The notes beneath the pieces are model-generated. The model saw only the letters and a list, made by a program, of their open reading frames with translations. It made no database searches and was not told the DNA's origin. Positions 49,082 to 56,528 of a stretch of 64,000 nucleotides of DNA are shown in pieces. Each line of letters begins with the position of its first letter. Position 1 is the stretch's first letter. Source of the stretch: Xanthobacter flavus (lineage in GTDB: Bacteria; Pseudomonadota; Alphaproteobacteria; Rhizobiales; Xanthobacteraceae); assembly GCF_017875275.1 (NCBI RefSeq), contig NZ_JAGGML010000001.1, forward strand, positions 2,873,001 to 2,937,000, written 5' to 3'. The position numbers and the translations under genes are program-made.

Positions 49082-51099
49082 GTCCATAGTGCCAGCACCA
49101 GGAGCAGGAGGACGAGGGCGCCGAACACCAGCGCCAGATACTGGCGGATGGTGAGATATTGCAGGCGGTTGGCCCGCGTCGCGATGCGCTCCACCAGCCC
49201 GGCCAGCGGCAGGAACAGGAAGGCCCAGGCGGGATCGCGGGCGGTGATCTCGATGCGCGCCGGGGCGAGCGAGCCCGGCGGCGGCATCTCCACCCGTTCG
49301 CGGGCGGCGAACAGGGAGCGGGCGAACACCCGGCGGATCGGCTGGGCGAACGAGCCGGCGGAATATTGCGTCACCGGATCGGCATTGGGAAAGCCGCAGT
49401 CCCACGGCGGCGCGCGGCGCACCGCGCCGGTGGCGAGCCGGTGGATGACGAAGGCCGACAGCAGCGCCGAGGAGGCGATGAAGAGGAAGACGAGGAGGCC
49501 GTTATAGGACGATCGGCTTTCCGCCACCGGCACGATGGAGAGCCACGCCACCTCGCTTTGCGCCGGCATCCTCACCCCGACCAGCGCCGTCACCGCCGGC
49601 TGCAGCGCATCGATGACGAGGCCGGGGAACAGGCCGGCGAGAACGCAGATGGCTGCGAGGGCGAGCATCGCCGCGCGGGAGAAGGCGTCCACCTCATGGG
49701 CGTTTGCCGCCTCATCGCTGCGCGCGCGGCCGAGGAAGACGATGCCGTAGAGCCGCACGAAGCACGCCGCCGCCAGCGCCGCCGCCAGCGCCAGCAGGGC
49801 GCCGGCCGCGGGCACCGCGAGCTTCAGGCCCCAGGCCGGCAGCTCGGGGCTGAGTAGGATGGCCTGGAACACCAGCCATTCGGAGGCGAAGCCGTTGAGC
49901 GGCGGCAGAGCGGAGATGGCGGCCGCGCCGATGAGCATGGCCACCGAGGTGACGGGCATGCGGTGGATGAGCCCGCCGAGGCGGTCCATCACCCGCGATC
50001 CGGTGGCGGTGAGCACCGCGCCGGCGCCGAAGAAGAGCAGGCTCTTCATGGCCGCGTGGTTGAACACGTGGAACAGCGCCGCGGTGAAGGCCAGCGCCGC
50101 CGCCCCGCCGAAGCCCGAGGCCTTGAAGGCGAGGGCGAGGCCGAGGCCGACGAAGATGAGGCCGATATTCTCGATGGTGGAGAAGGCGAGCACGCGCTTG
50201 GTGTCGCTCTGCAGCAGCGCCTGCAGCACGCCGACCACGCCGGCGATGGCGCCCGCGACGATCACCGGAATGCCCCACCACCAGTCCGGCGGGCCGGCGA
50301 GATCGAACACGATGCGGATGAAGCCGTAGACGGCGACCTTCGTCATCACCCCGCTCATCAGCGCGGAGACATGGCTCGGCGCGGCGGGGTGGGCGAGGGG
50401 CAGCCAGACGTGCAGCGGCACGAGGCCGGCCTTCGATCCTGCGCCAAGCATCGCCAGCGCCAGCACCACCGCCTCGGCCCAGCCGGTGGGGGGCGCGGCC
50501 CGCATGGCCTCGAAGGTGAAGCCCCCGCCGCCCGCCGCGAGAAGCCCGAACGCCAGCATCAGCGCCAGCGTGCCGAAGGAGGCCATAAGGATATAGACGA
50601 GGCCCGCCTGCACGTTGCCGGCCTCCTTGTCGTGGGACACCACCAGCGCCCACGAGGCCAGCGACATGAATTCCCACGCGAGGAGGAAGGTGTAGGCATC
50701 CGCCGCCAGCGGCACGAGGCTCATGCCGGCGAGGAAGGCGGGGAAAAACGGCAGCACCCGCTCCGGCGCGTGGTCGTGCCGGCCGTAGCCGAGGCCGTAG
50801 AGGCTCGCCGCCGCGCCGCCGAGATTCACCACGAAGAGGAAGACGGCGGAGAGCGCATCGAGCCGCAGGTTCGCGCCGATCCACGGAATGCCCAAAGGCA
50901 GCACGAGGGCGCCCGTGGGCGCGGCGATGGCGGTAAGGGCCGAGGCGGCGGCAAGCAGCGTCACTACCAGCGCGCCGCCATAGACCACCGTTCGCCCGTA
51001 AGGCCCGCGCGCGAGCAGCACCCCGCCCGCCGCCAGCACCAGCAGCACGGCAACCGCAGAAAGAGCGGCGAGAAGCTGGACCGTGGGGGCGAGGGCCAT
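49078..51099 (-). CDS. HyfB/NuoL-like antiporter-type membrane subunit
   Basis: A 673-aa polytopic protein with about 16 helices. Charge motifs are intact: Glu in LAWEFMSLASW, Lys in GAGSKAGLVPLHVWLPLAHP, Lys in GVMTKVAVYGF, and HAAMKSLLFFGAG. A C-terminal extension of about 170 residues beyond the core resembles HyfB. First structural gene of the Ehr-like operon, beginning one base after the XRE regulator stop. Not a DAB-type bicarbonate subunit as far as I can see, because no DUF2309 partner is present. Confidence 0.9.
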   Translation of the reverse strand: MALAPTVQLLAALSAVAVLLVLAAGGVLLARGPYGRTVVYGGALVVTLLAAASALTAIAAPTGALVLPLGIPWIGANLRLDALSAVFLFVVNLGGAAASLYGLGYGRHDHAPERVLPFFPAFLAGMSLVPLAADAYTFLLAWEFMSLASWALVVSHDKEAGNVQAGLVYILMASFGTLALMLAFGLLAAGGGGFTFEAMRAAPPTGWAEAVVLALAMLGAGSKAGLVPLHVWLPLAHPAAPSHVSALMSGVMTKVAVYGFIRIVFDLAGPPDWWWGIPVIVAGAIAGVVGVLQALLQSDTKRVLAFSTIENIGLIFVGLGLALAFKASGFGGAAALAFTAALFHVFNHAAMKSLLFFGAGAVLTATGSRVMDRLGGLIHRMPVTSVAMLIGAAAISALPPLNGFASEWLVFQAILLSPELPAWGLKLAVPAAGALLALAAALAAACFVRLYGIVFLGRARSDEAANAHEVDAFSRAAMLALAAICVLAGLFPGLVIDALQPAVTALVGVRMPAQSEVAWLSIVPVAESRSSYNGLLVFLFIASSALLSAFVIHRLATGAVRRAPPWDCGFPNADPVTQYSAGSFAQPIRRVFARSLFAARERVEMPPPGSLAPARIEITARDPAWAFLFLPLAGLVERIATRANRLQYLTIRQYLALVFGALVLLLLVLALWT

Positions 51100-51100
51100 C

Positions 51101-51370
51101 TCAGTCCCCCGATGGCCGGTGGGCCGGCGCCTTGAGGCGCACGCCCCGTCCGCCGCCGTCGCTCACCGCGCCTTCGCCGATGAGATCGACGCCGGCGACA
51201 TCAAGCGCGCCCACCAGCTTCATCAGCGAATCCACATTGCCGCGGATCACGCCGTCGCTGGCTTCCATACGCTGGATGGTGGGGAGCGAGAGGCCGCACA
51301 GGCCGGCAAGGGCGCGCTGGTCGAGGCCGAGAATGGCGCGGGCGGCACGGAGCTGGGCGGCAGTGATCAT
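51101..51370 (-). CDS. Short XRE-family regulator heading the Ehr-like operon
   Basis: An 89-aa protein that is essentially one helix-turn-helix domain: ITAAQLRAARAILGLDQRAL, then LCGLSLPTIQRMEASDGV, then a short tail. The start is ATG 51370; a TTG at 51379 is in frame. No strong Shine-Dalgarno is visible, so a leaderless or weakly translated message is possible. Its stop is one base before the HyfB-like start, so it is in the same transcript and probably autoregulates through the inverted repeats at 51385-51461. Confidence 0.82.
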   Translation of the reverse strand: MITAAQLRAARAILGLDQRALAGLCGLSLPTIQRMEASDGVIRGNVDSLMKLVGALDVAGVDLIGEGAVSDGGGRGVRLKAPAHRPSGD

Positions 51371-51384
51371 GATCGTCAACAGCA

Positions 51385-51461
51385 GGTGTAAAGCGTGACT
51401 AATGCTGCTTACACCCGGTCTATTAAGCGATCAAGCATTATTAGTGATGTTTAAAACATCA
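51385..51461. promoter_or_regulatory. Operator/promoter region of the XRE-Ehr operon
   Basis: An AT-rich stretch in a very GC-rich neighbourhood, with two inverted repeats: GGTGTAA (51385-51391) ... TTACACC (51409-51415), and TGATGTTT-A-AAACATCA (51445-51461), a near-perfect 17-mer. On the minus strand, TTGATC and TTTACA elements could serve as -35 boxes. The 168-base gap separates padR and the XRE gene. Confidence 0.6.
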
Positions 51462-51537
51462 TACTACCGCCAAGGCGAGCGCAGGGGCGAGCGCAAGGGC
51501 GGGCGCAGGGGGTCGGCGCCCGCCCTCCTTGCGAGGC

Positions 51538-52230
51538 TCACGCCTCGCGGATGTCGTTGGCCACGCGGGCGAGGATCTCGACGATCCGTGTCTCGGCGCC
51601 GCGGTTCTGCTCCAGCTTCTCGCGGGTCACGTCGCGCAAATTCTCCAGCGCGGCCTCCACCAGCCGGGGCAATTCGGCGCCGTGGCTCGGGCCGTTCTCG
51701 CTCCAGCCCATCCACTTCTTCACCCGGCCCATCTTGAGGCCGATCTCGGACAGCCGGCCGATGATGGCGTCGGCGAAGTCGCGGTTCTCGGCGAGATAGG
51801 CGCGGCCTTCCTCGGTGATGGTGTAGCGCTTCTTGGAGCCATCCGCCTCGGCGGTCACGTAGCCCGCCTCCTCAAGGAAGGTGAGGGTGGGATAGACCAC
51901 GCCCGGGCTCGGCGAATACCAGCCGGCGGTTTTCTCCTCGATCAGCTTGATGATCTCGTAGCCGTGGCGCGGCTGCTCGGCGATGAGCGAAAGCGCCAGA
52001 AGCTTGAGGTCGCCCTGCGCCAGCATGCGGCCGATGCGGAACATGTCGCCGCCGCCGCGCCCGCCGCGCCCACCCGGTCCGCCGCCGCCACGATGGCCGC
52101 CGAACTCGCCATGGCCATGGCCGGCGAACTCATGCTCTGCCATCTCGCGGCGGCCGAACTCACCGCCCATTTCGCCGCCAAAGCCGCGGCCACGGCGGGC
52201 GTCCCGCCAGTCTCGTTTGCATCCGAACAT
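51538..52230 (-). CDS. PadR-family transcriptional regulator with Gly/His-rich N-terminus
   Basis: A 230-aa protein. Residues 1-60 are low-complexity (Gly, His, Arg, for example GHGHGEFGGHRGGGG). A PadR winged helix follows (about 70-145), with KLLALSLIAEQPRHGYEIIK, PSPGVVYPTLTFLEEAGYV and RYTITEEG, then a C-terminal dimerisation helix region. The His-rich head is extra to the family and could bind metal. Operator-like repeats lie just upstream. Transcribed towards the XRE operon. Confidence 0.9.
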   Translation of the reverse strand: MFGCKRDWRDARRGRGFGGEMGGEFGRREMAEHEFAGHGHGEFGGHRGGGGPGGRGGRGGGDMFRIGRMLAQGDLKLLALSLIAEQPRHGYEIIKLIEEKTAGWYSPSPGVVYPTLTFLEEAGYVTAEADGSKKRYTITEEGRAYLAENRDFADAIIGRLSEIGLKMGRVKKWMGWSENGPSHGAELPRLVEAALENLRDVTREKLEQNRGAETRIVEILARVANDIREA

Positions 52231-52274
52231 TCGGAAGTCTCCTTAGATATGTCGTTAGATATAGCGACGATGGT

Positions 52275-52290
52275 TATATCGTTCGATATA
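52275..52290. promoter_or_regulatory. Probable PadR operator
   Basis: TATATCG-TT-CGATATA is a perfect 7-bp inverted repeat 45 bases before the padR-type gene. A weaker copy, GATATGTCGTTAGATATAGC, lies at about 52244-52263. The surrounding 60 bases are AT-rich and lie between divergent genes (padR-type and xerC). Confidence 0.65.
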
Positions 52291-52382
52291 TCTGACACGC
52301 AAGGGGGCCTTCCGAAAATTCCGTTCAGGCTTTCTGAAGGCCCGCGCTTGCAGGATCGGCCGGATCGCCGGAGTGTTCCCTT

Positions 52383-53393
52383 ATGGCCATGACCGATCAG
52401 GACCGAGCCGCCCGCGCCGCCCACGGCCTCGCCTCCGCCGCCGCGCCGGATGTGGCGGAGGCGGTGGAGGGCTGGCTGGCCCGGCTCGCCCATGAGCGCC
52501 GCCTCTCGGCCAAGACGCTGGAGGCCTATGCGCGCGATCTCTCCGTCGTTCTGCTGCGGCTCACGGACCACCTCGGCCGCCGCCCGACGCTCGCCGACCT
52601 CGCGGCGCTCACCCCGGCGGACGTGCGCGCCGTGCTCGCCTCGCGTCGCGCGGAGGGCGTGGCGCCGCGCACGTTGGTGCGCCTGCTCGCCGCCGCGCGG
52701 TCGTTCGGCCGGCATCTGGAGCGGGAAGGGCAGGGCAAGGTCGGTGCGCTCACGGCGGTGCGCGCGCCGAAGGTGCCGAAAGGCCTGCCGAAGCCCGTCT
52801 CCGTCACCGCCGCCCGCGCGCTTTCCGATCCCGACACACGGGCCGGGGAGGCGCGCGAGCAATGGGTGCTGGCGCGGGATGCGGCGGTGATCACCCTCCT
52901 CTACGGCGCGGGCCTGCGCATTTCCGAGGCGCTGGGTCTCACGGCGGGCACGCTCGCGCCGGGCACGACGCAGATCACGGTCACCGGCAAGGGCAACAAG
53001 ACGCGCATGGTGCCGCTGATCGCCCCCGTGCTCACGGCGGTGGAGGCCTACCGCGCGCTCTGCCCCTATGCGCTGGCGCCGGACAAGCCGCTGTTCCGCG
53101 GCGCGCGGGGCGGGCCGCTTTCGCCGCGCATCGTGCAATTGGCGGTGGAGCGGATGCGCGGCGTGCTGGGGCTTCCCGACAGCGCGACGCCCCATGCGCT
53201 GCGCCACTCCTTCGCCACCCATCTCCTGTCGCGCGGCGGCGACCTGCGCGCGATCCAGGAATTGCTCGGGCACGCCTCGCTTTCCACCACGCAGATCTAC
53301 ACGCAGGTGGATGCGGCGGCCCTCATGAACGCCTGGCGCGCCGCGCATCCCAGGGCACGCGCGCAATCCCCTCGCGCGCAAACGGGGAGCTGA
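52383..53393 (+). CDS. xerC: Tyrosine recombinase XerC
   Basis: A 336-aa site-specific recombinase. An N-terminal core-binding SAM-like domain (about 25-115) is followed by the catalytic domain with Arg in GAGLRISEAL, Lys in GKGNKTR, HALRHSFATHLL, LGHASLSTTQIYTQV (His and the nucleophilic Tyr). It resolves chromosome dimers at dif together with XerD. No integration module or attachment site surrounds it, so I read it as the housekeeping recombinase and not as an integrase. Confidence 0.9.
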   Translation: MAMTDQDRAARAAHGLASAAAPDVAEAVEGWLARLAHERRLSAKTLEAYARDLSVVLLRLTDHLGRRPTLADLAALTPADVRAVLASRRAEGVAPRTLVRLLAAARSFGRHLEREGQGKVGALTAVRAPKVPKGLPKPVSVTAARALSDPDTRAGEAREQWVLARDAAVITLLYGAGLRISEALGLTAGTLAPGTTQITVTGKGNKTRMVPLIAPVLTAVEAYRALCPYALAPDKPLFRGARGGPLSPRIVQLAVERMRGVLGLPDSATPHALRHSFATHLLSRGGDLRAIQELLGHASLSTTQIYTQVDAAALMNAWRAAHPRARAQSPRAQTGS

Positions 53394-53396
53394 CGC

Positions 53397-53831
53397 ATGA
53401 CGTTCACGCCCGTCCGCCCCGTCATTGAGCATCTGTCCGTCACCACCGTGGACCTCGCCCGCGCCGTGCGCTTCTACGATGCGGTGCTGGGGCCCCTCGG
53501 CCTCGTGCGGGTGGCGGATTATGACGAGCCGGAAGGCGCCTCCGCCTGCTGGGGACCGCCCGGCACCCTGCCGGCGCCGGAGGGCGTGCCGGGCGCGGCG
53601 CCTTTCTGGGTGCAATTGCGCGACGGTCCGGTGACGCCGCCACCGGGCACCCATATCGCCTTCTGCGCGGCGGATCGGGCGGCGGTGGAAGCCTTCCATG
53701 CGGCCGGCACCGCCACGGGCGGCACGGATTACGGCGCGCCGGGGCTCCGGCCCCAGTACGGCCCCGGCTATTACGCTGCGTTCCTGATGGACCCGGACGG
53801 CTGGCGCATCGAGGCCGTGGCCTATGTGTAG
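53397..53831 (+). CDS. VOC-family (glyoxalase-like) protein
   Basis: A 144-aa vicinal-oxygen-chelate protein with paired beta-alpha-beta-beta-beta modules: IEHLSVTTVDLARAVRFYD (metal-ligand His in the first strand), GTHIAFCAADRAAVEAFH and YYAAFLMDPDGWRIEAV (metal-ligand Glu). The reaction is not deducible. Begins 3 bases after xerC and may be co-transcribed. Confidence 0.85.
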   Translation: MTFTPVRPVIEHLSVTTVDLARAVRFYDAVLGPLGLVRVADYDEPEGASACWGPPGTLPAPEGVPGAAPFWVQLRDGPVTPPPGTHIAFCAADRAAVEAFHAAGTATGGTDYGAPGLRPQYGPGYYAAFLMDPDGWRIEAVAYV

Positions 53832-53978
53832 TGGCCGCGCACCGGTTTGCCGGCTGTGGGCCGGCGGCGCTCGGCTCTTTCAATGCCGGCAAGCGCTCCG
53901 TTATTCTTCGAAAGTGATTCGCGGCGCGCCACGGAAAGGCTGCGGCAGCCGCAGGGCAGGGGAAGGACACCGGGGCGA

Positions 53979-56528
53979 ATGGCGGAGCGCATCCGGATGA
54001 GCGGCGCGCGGCGCCCGGCGCGTGGGCGCAGGCTGGCGCCCGCCCCGGCGACGGGACGCGCGAACCGCTGCGTCGGCACCCGCGCCGCGCTGTTCGGTTC
54101 CGCCCTCCTCGGCTCCACGGCCCTTGCCGGCTCGCCTGCCTTTGCCAGCGGCTGGACCGTCGCCGTCGGCGCGGCCGAGGCGTTGTGGCCGGTGATCGCT
54201 TTGTCCGCCTGCGCCGTCGCCGGGCTGATCGCCCTGAGATCGCGGAGCGTTGCGGCCGCGCTTTCCGCCCGCATGGACAAGGCCGAGGCCGAAGCCCGCG
54301 ATGCCGCCGCCGCCGCCGCCCGGGCGCGGGCGGAAGCCCATGCCGCGCGCACCCTGCTCGCCGCCGGCGCTCCCGCCTTCATGGCCTGGACCGGCCGGAC
54401 CCTGCCGGTGGACGTGCATGGCACGACGCCGGAAGGCCTGCGCGCCGGCCTCGGCCCCGCCACCACGGCGCTCGACACGGCGCTGGAGCAGTTGCGCCGG
54501 GAAGATGGCATTGTGTCGGTTGCCGTGGAGACGCCGGCCGGCCCGGTGCGGCTGGAAGGCCGCAGCCTCGGCGGCGCGGGCGTCCTCCTCGTGCGTCCGG
54601 CGGACGCCCCCGACCCAGCCGCGCAAGCCGGGACGACCGGTTTCGCAGAGGCGGAACGGATGGCGCACGGCCTCGCCGCCGCCCTCGATGCCGCGGCTGC
54701 GCCGGCCTGGCTGCGGCGGCCGGATGGCGATTTGATCTATGTGAACCCCGCCTTCGCCGCCGCCGTGGGCGCGCCCTCGGCCGAGGAGGCGCGGGCCGCC
54801 GGCCTCGACCTCCTCGACGCCCGCATCCGCAGCGCCGCTTTGACCGCCGAAGGCACGGCCGGCACCTTCCGCCAGCGGGTGAAGGCGGTGGCGAGCGGCC
54901 AGCGCCGGCAGATGGACGTGGTGGAGGTGGCCGGCCCCTTCGGCACAGCCGGCATCGCCATCGACGTGACGGCGGAGGACGCGGCGAAGGCCGAGACCGC
55001 CCGCACGGTGGCCGCCCACCAGCGCACGCTGGACCAGCTGACCACCGCCGTGGCCATCTTCGGCGCCGACGAGCGCCTCGTCTTCCACAATGCCGCCTAC
55101 GAGCGGCTGTTCGACCTCGCCCCCGGCTTCCTCGACCAGCGCCCGCCGGAGAGCGAGATCCTCGAAGACCTGCGCCGCCGCCGCAAGGTGCCCGAGCAGG
55201 CCGACTTCCGGGCGTGGCGCGCGCAGTTGCGCGAGGCCTACCGCGCCATCGAGCCGGTGAACGACTGGTGGCACCTGCCCGGCGGGCAGATGCTGCGCGT
55301 GGTCATCACGCCCAATGCCGAGGGCGGCATCACCTATCTGTTCGACGATCTGTCCGAGCATCTGGCACTGGAGAGCCGCTACAACAGCCTCATCCGCATC
55401 CAGGGCGAGACGCTGGACGGCCTTGCGGAGGCGGTGGCGGTGTTCGGCGCGGACGGGCGGCTCAACCTCTACAACGAGGCTTTCCTCGCGCTCTGGTCCC
55501 TGGACGCCCAGGCCATGGGCGACAAGCCCCATGTGGATGCGGTCGCCGCCATGTGTCGCCCGCTCTATGGCGAGACGGCCGCCTTCTCCCGCATCCGGCA
55601 GGCGGTGACGGCCATCGGCCCGCGCGAGGCCATGACCCTGCGCTTCGAGCGGCCGGATGGCCGGGTGCTCGACGGCGCCACCCAGCCCCTGCCGGACGGC
55701 GGCACCATGGTGACGTTCCGCGATGTCACCGACAGCGTGAAGGTGGAGCGGGCGCTGACCGAGCGCGCCGAGGCGCTGGAGGCGGCGGACAAACTGAAGA
55801 ACGCCTTCGTCGGCCACGTCTCCTACCACCTGCGCACGCCCCTCAATACCTTGATGGGCTATGCCGACATGCTGCGCGAGGGCCTCGCCGGCCCGCTCAA
55901 CGACCGCCAGCGCGACTATCTCGACCACATGCACCAGTCCTCGGATCTGCTGCGCGCGCTCATCGACGACATCCTCGACCTCGCCACCATCGACGCCGGC
56001 GCCATGGAGCTGGACCTCGCCGAGGTGGACGTGCGCGAGCTGGTGCTCGCCGTCGCCGAGGCTGTGCGCGACAGCGTGGAGGAGGCGCGGCTCGTTCTCG
56101 CGGTCAATATCGATCCCGCCGCCGGCATCTTCGTCGCCGATGCGCGGCGGCTGCGGCAGATCCTGTTCAACCTCCTCTCCAATGCCATCGCCGTCTCGCC
56201 CGAGGGCGGCACCGTGGCGCTCGGGGCCGCGCGCCGCGACGGGGCGCTGGTGTTCACCGTGCGCGACGAGGGGCCGGGCGTGCCGGCGGAAGTGCGGGAG
56301 ACGCTGTTCGACCGCTTCGAGAGCCGCAGCGCCGGACCGCGTCATCGCGGGGTGGGCCTTGGCCTCGCCATCGTGCGCTCCTTCGTGAGCCTGCACGGCG
56401 GCTCGGTCATGGTGGGGCCGGCGTCCTCCGCGCGCGGAGCGCTCGCGACCGGAACCCTCGCTGTGGGTACGATCGCGACTTGCATCTTCCCGCTCGACAA
56501 CGAGCGCCGGCGGGAGGCCGCCGAATGA
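53979..56528 (+). CDS. PAS-domain sensor histidine kinase
   Basis: An 849-aa kinase. An N-terminal basic/signal-like segment and membrane helix (about 45-90) are followed by a short coiled coil and several PAS-like modules (about 220-600, for example AAPAWLRRPDGDLIYVNPAF and AVAVFGADGRLNLYNEAF). The HisKA domain has the phospho-acceptor His in HVSYHLRTPLN (about 615). The ATPase domain shows ILFNLLSNAI (N box), VRDEGPGVP (G1) and GVGLGLAIV (G2). ATG 53979 is chosen; the frame is open to 53847. No response regulator is adjacent. Overlaps the tsaE fusion by 4 bases. Confidence 0.88.
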   Translation: MAERIRMSGARRPARGRRLAPAPATGRANRCVGTRAALFGSALLGSTALAGSPAFASGWTVAVGAAEALWPVIALSACAVAGLIALRSRSVAAALSARMDKAEAEARDAAAAAARARAEAHAARTLLAAGAPAFMAWTGRTLPVDVHGTTPEGLRAGLGPATTALDTALEQLRREDGIVSVAVETPAGPVRLEGRSLGGAGVLLVRPADAPDPAAQAGTTGFAEAERMAHGLAAALDAAAAPAWLRRPDGDLIYVNPAFAAAVGAPSAEEARAAGLDLLDARIRSAALTAEGTAGTFRQRVKAVASGQRRQMDVVEVAGPFGTAGIAIDVTAEDAAKAETARTVAAHQRTLDQLTTAVAIFGADERLVFHNAAYERLFDLAPGFLDQRPPESEILEDLRRRRKVPEQADFRAWRAQLREAYRAIEPVNDWWHLPGGQMLRVVITPNAEGGITYLFDDLSEHLALESRYNSLIRIQGETLDGLAEAVAVFGADGRLNLYNEAFLALWSLDAQAMGDKPHVDAVAAMCRPLYGETAAFSRIRQAVTAIGPREAMTLRFERPDGRVLDGATQPLPDGGTMVTFRDVTDSVKVERALTERAEALEAADKLKNAFVGHVSYHLRTPLNTLMGYADMLREGLAGPLNDRQRDYLDHMHQSSDLLRALIDDILDLATIDAGAMELDLAEVDVRELVLAVAEAVRDSVEEARLVLAVNIDPAAGIFVADARRLRQILFNLLSNAIAVSPEGGTVALGAARRDGALVFTVRDEGPGVPAEVRETLFDRFESRSAGPRHRGVGLGLAIVRSFVSLHGGSVMVGPASSARGALATGTLAVGTIATCIFPLDNERRREAAE

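Noticed and set aside
43933..51099. Calling the operon hydrogenase-4 or formate hydrogenlyase
   Set aside because: The Ni-binding cysteines are missing and there are no maturation (hyp) genes, no HyfA/H and no formate dehydrogenase.
49078..51099. DabB (bicarbonate-accumulating DAB complex)
   Set aside because: No DUF2309 DabA partner is present, and the gene is embedded among HyfC, E, F, G and I-like genes.
52383..53393. Phage or island integrase
   Set aside because: XerC-like throughout, with no attachment duplications, no tRNA nearby and no mobile genes around it.
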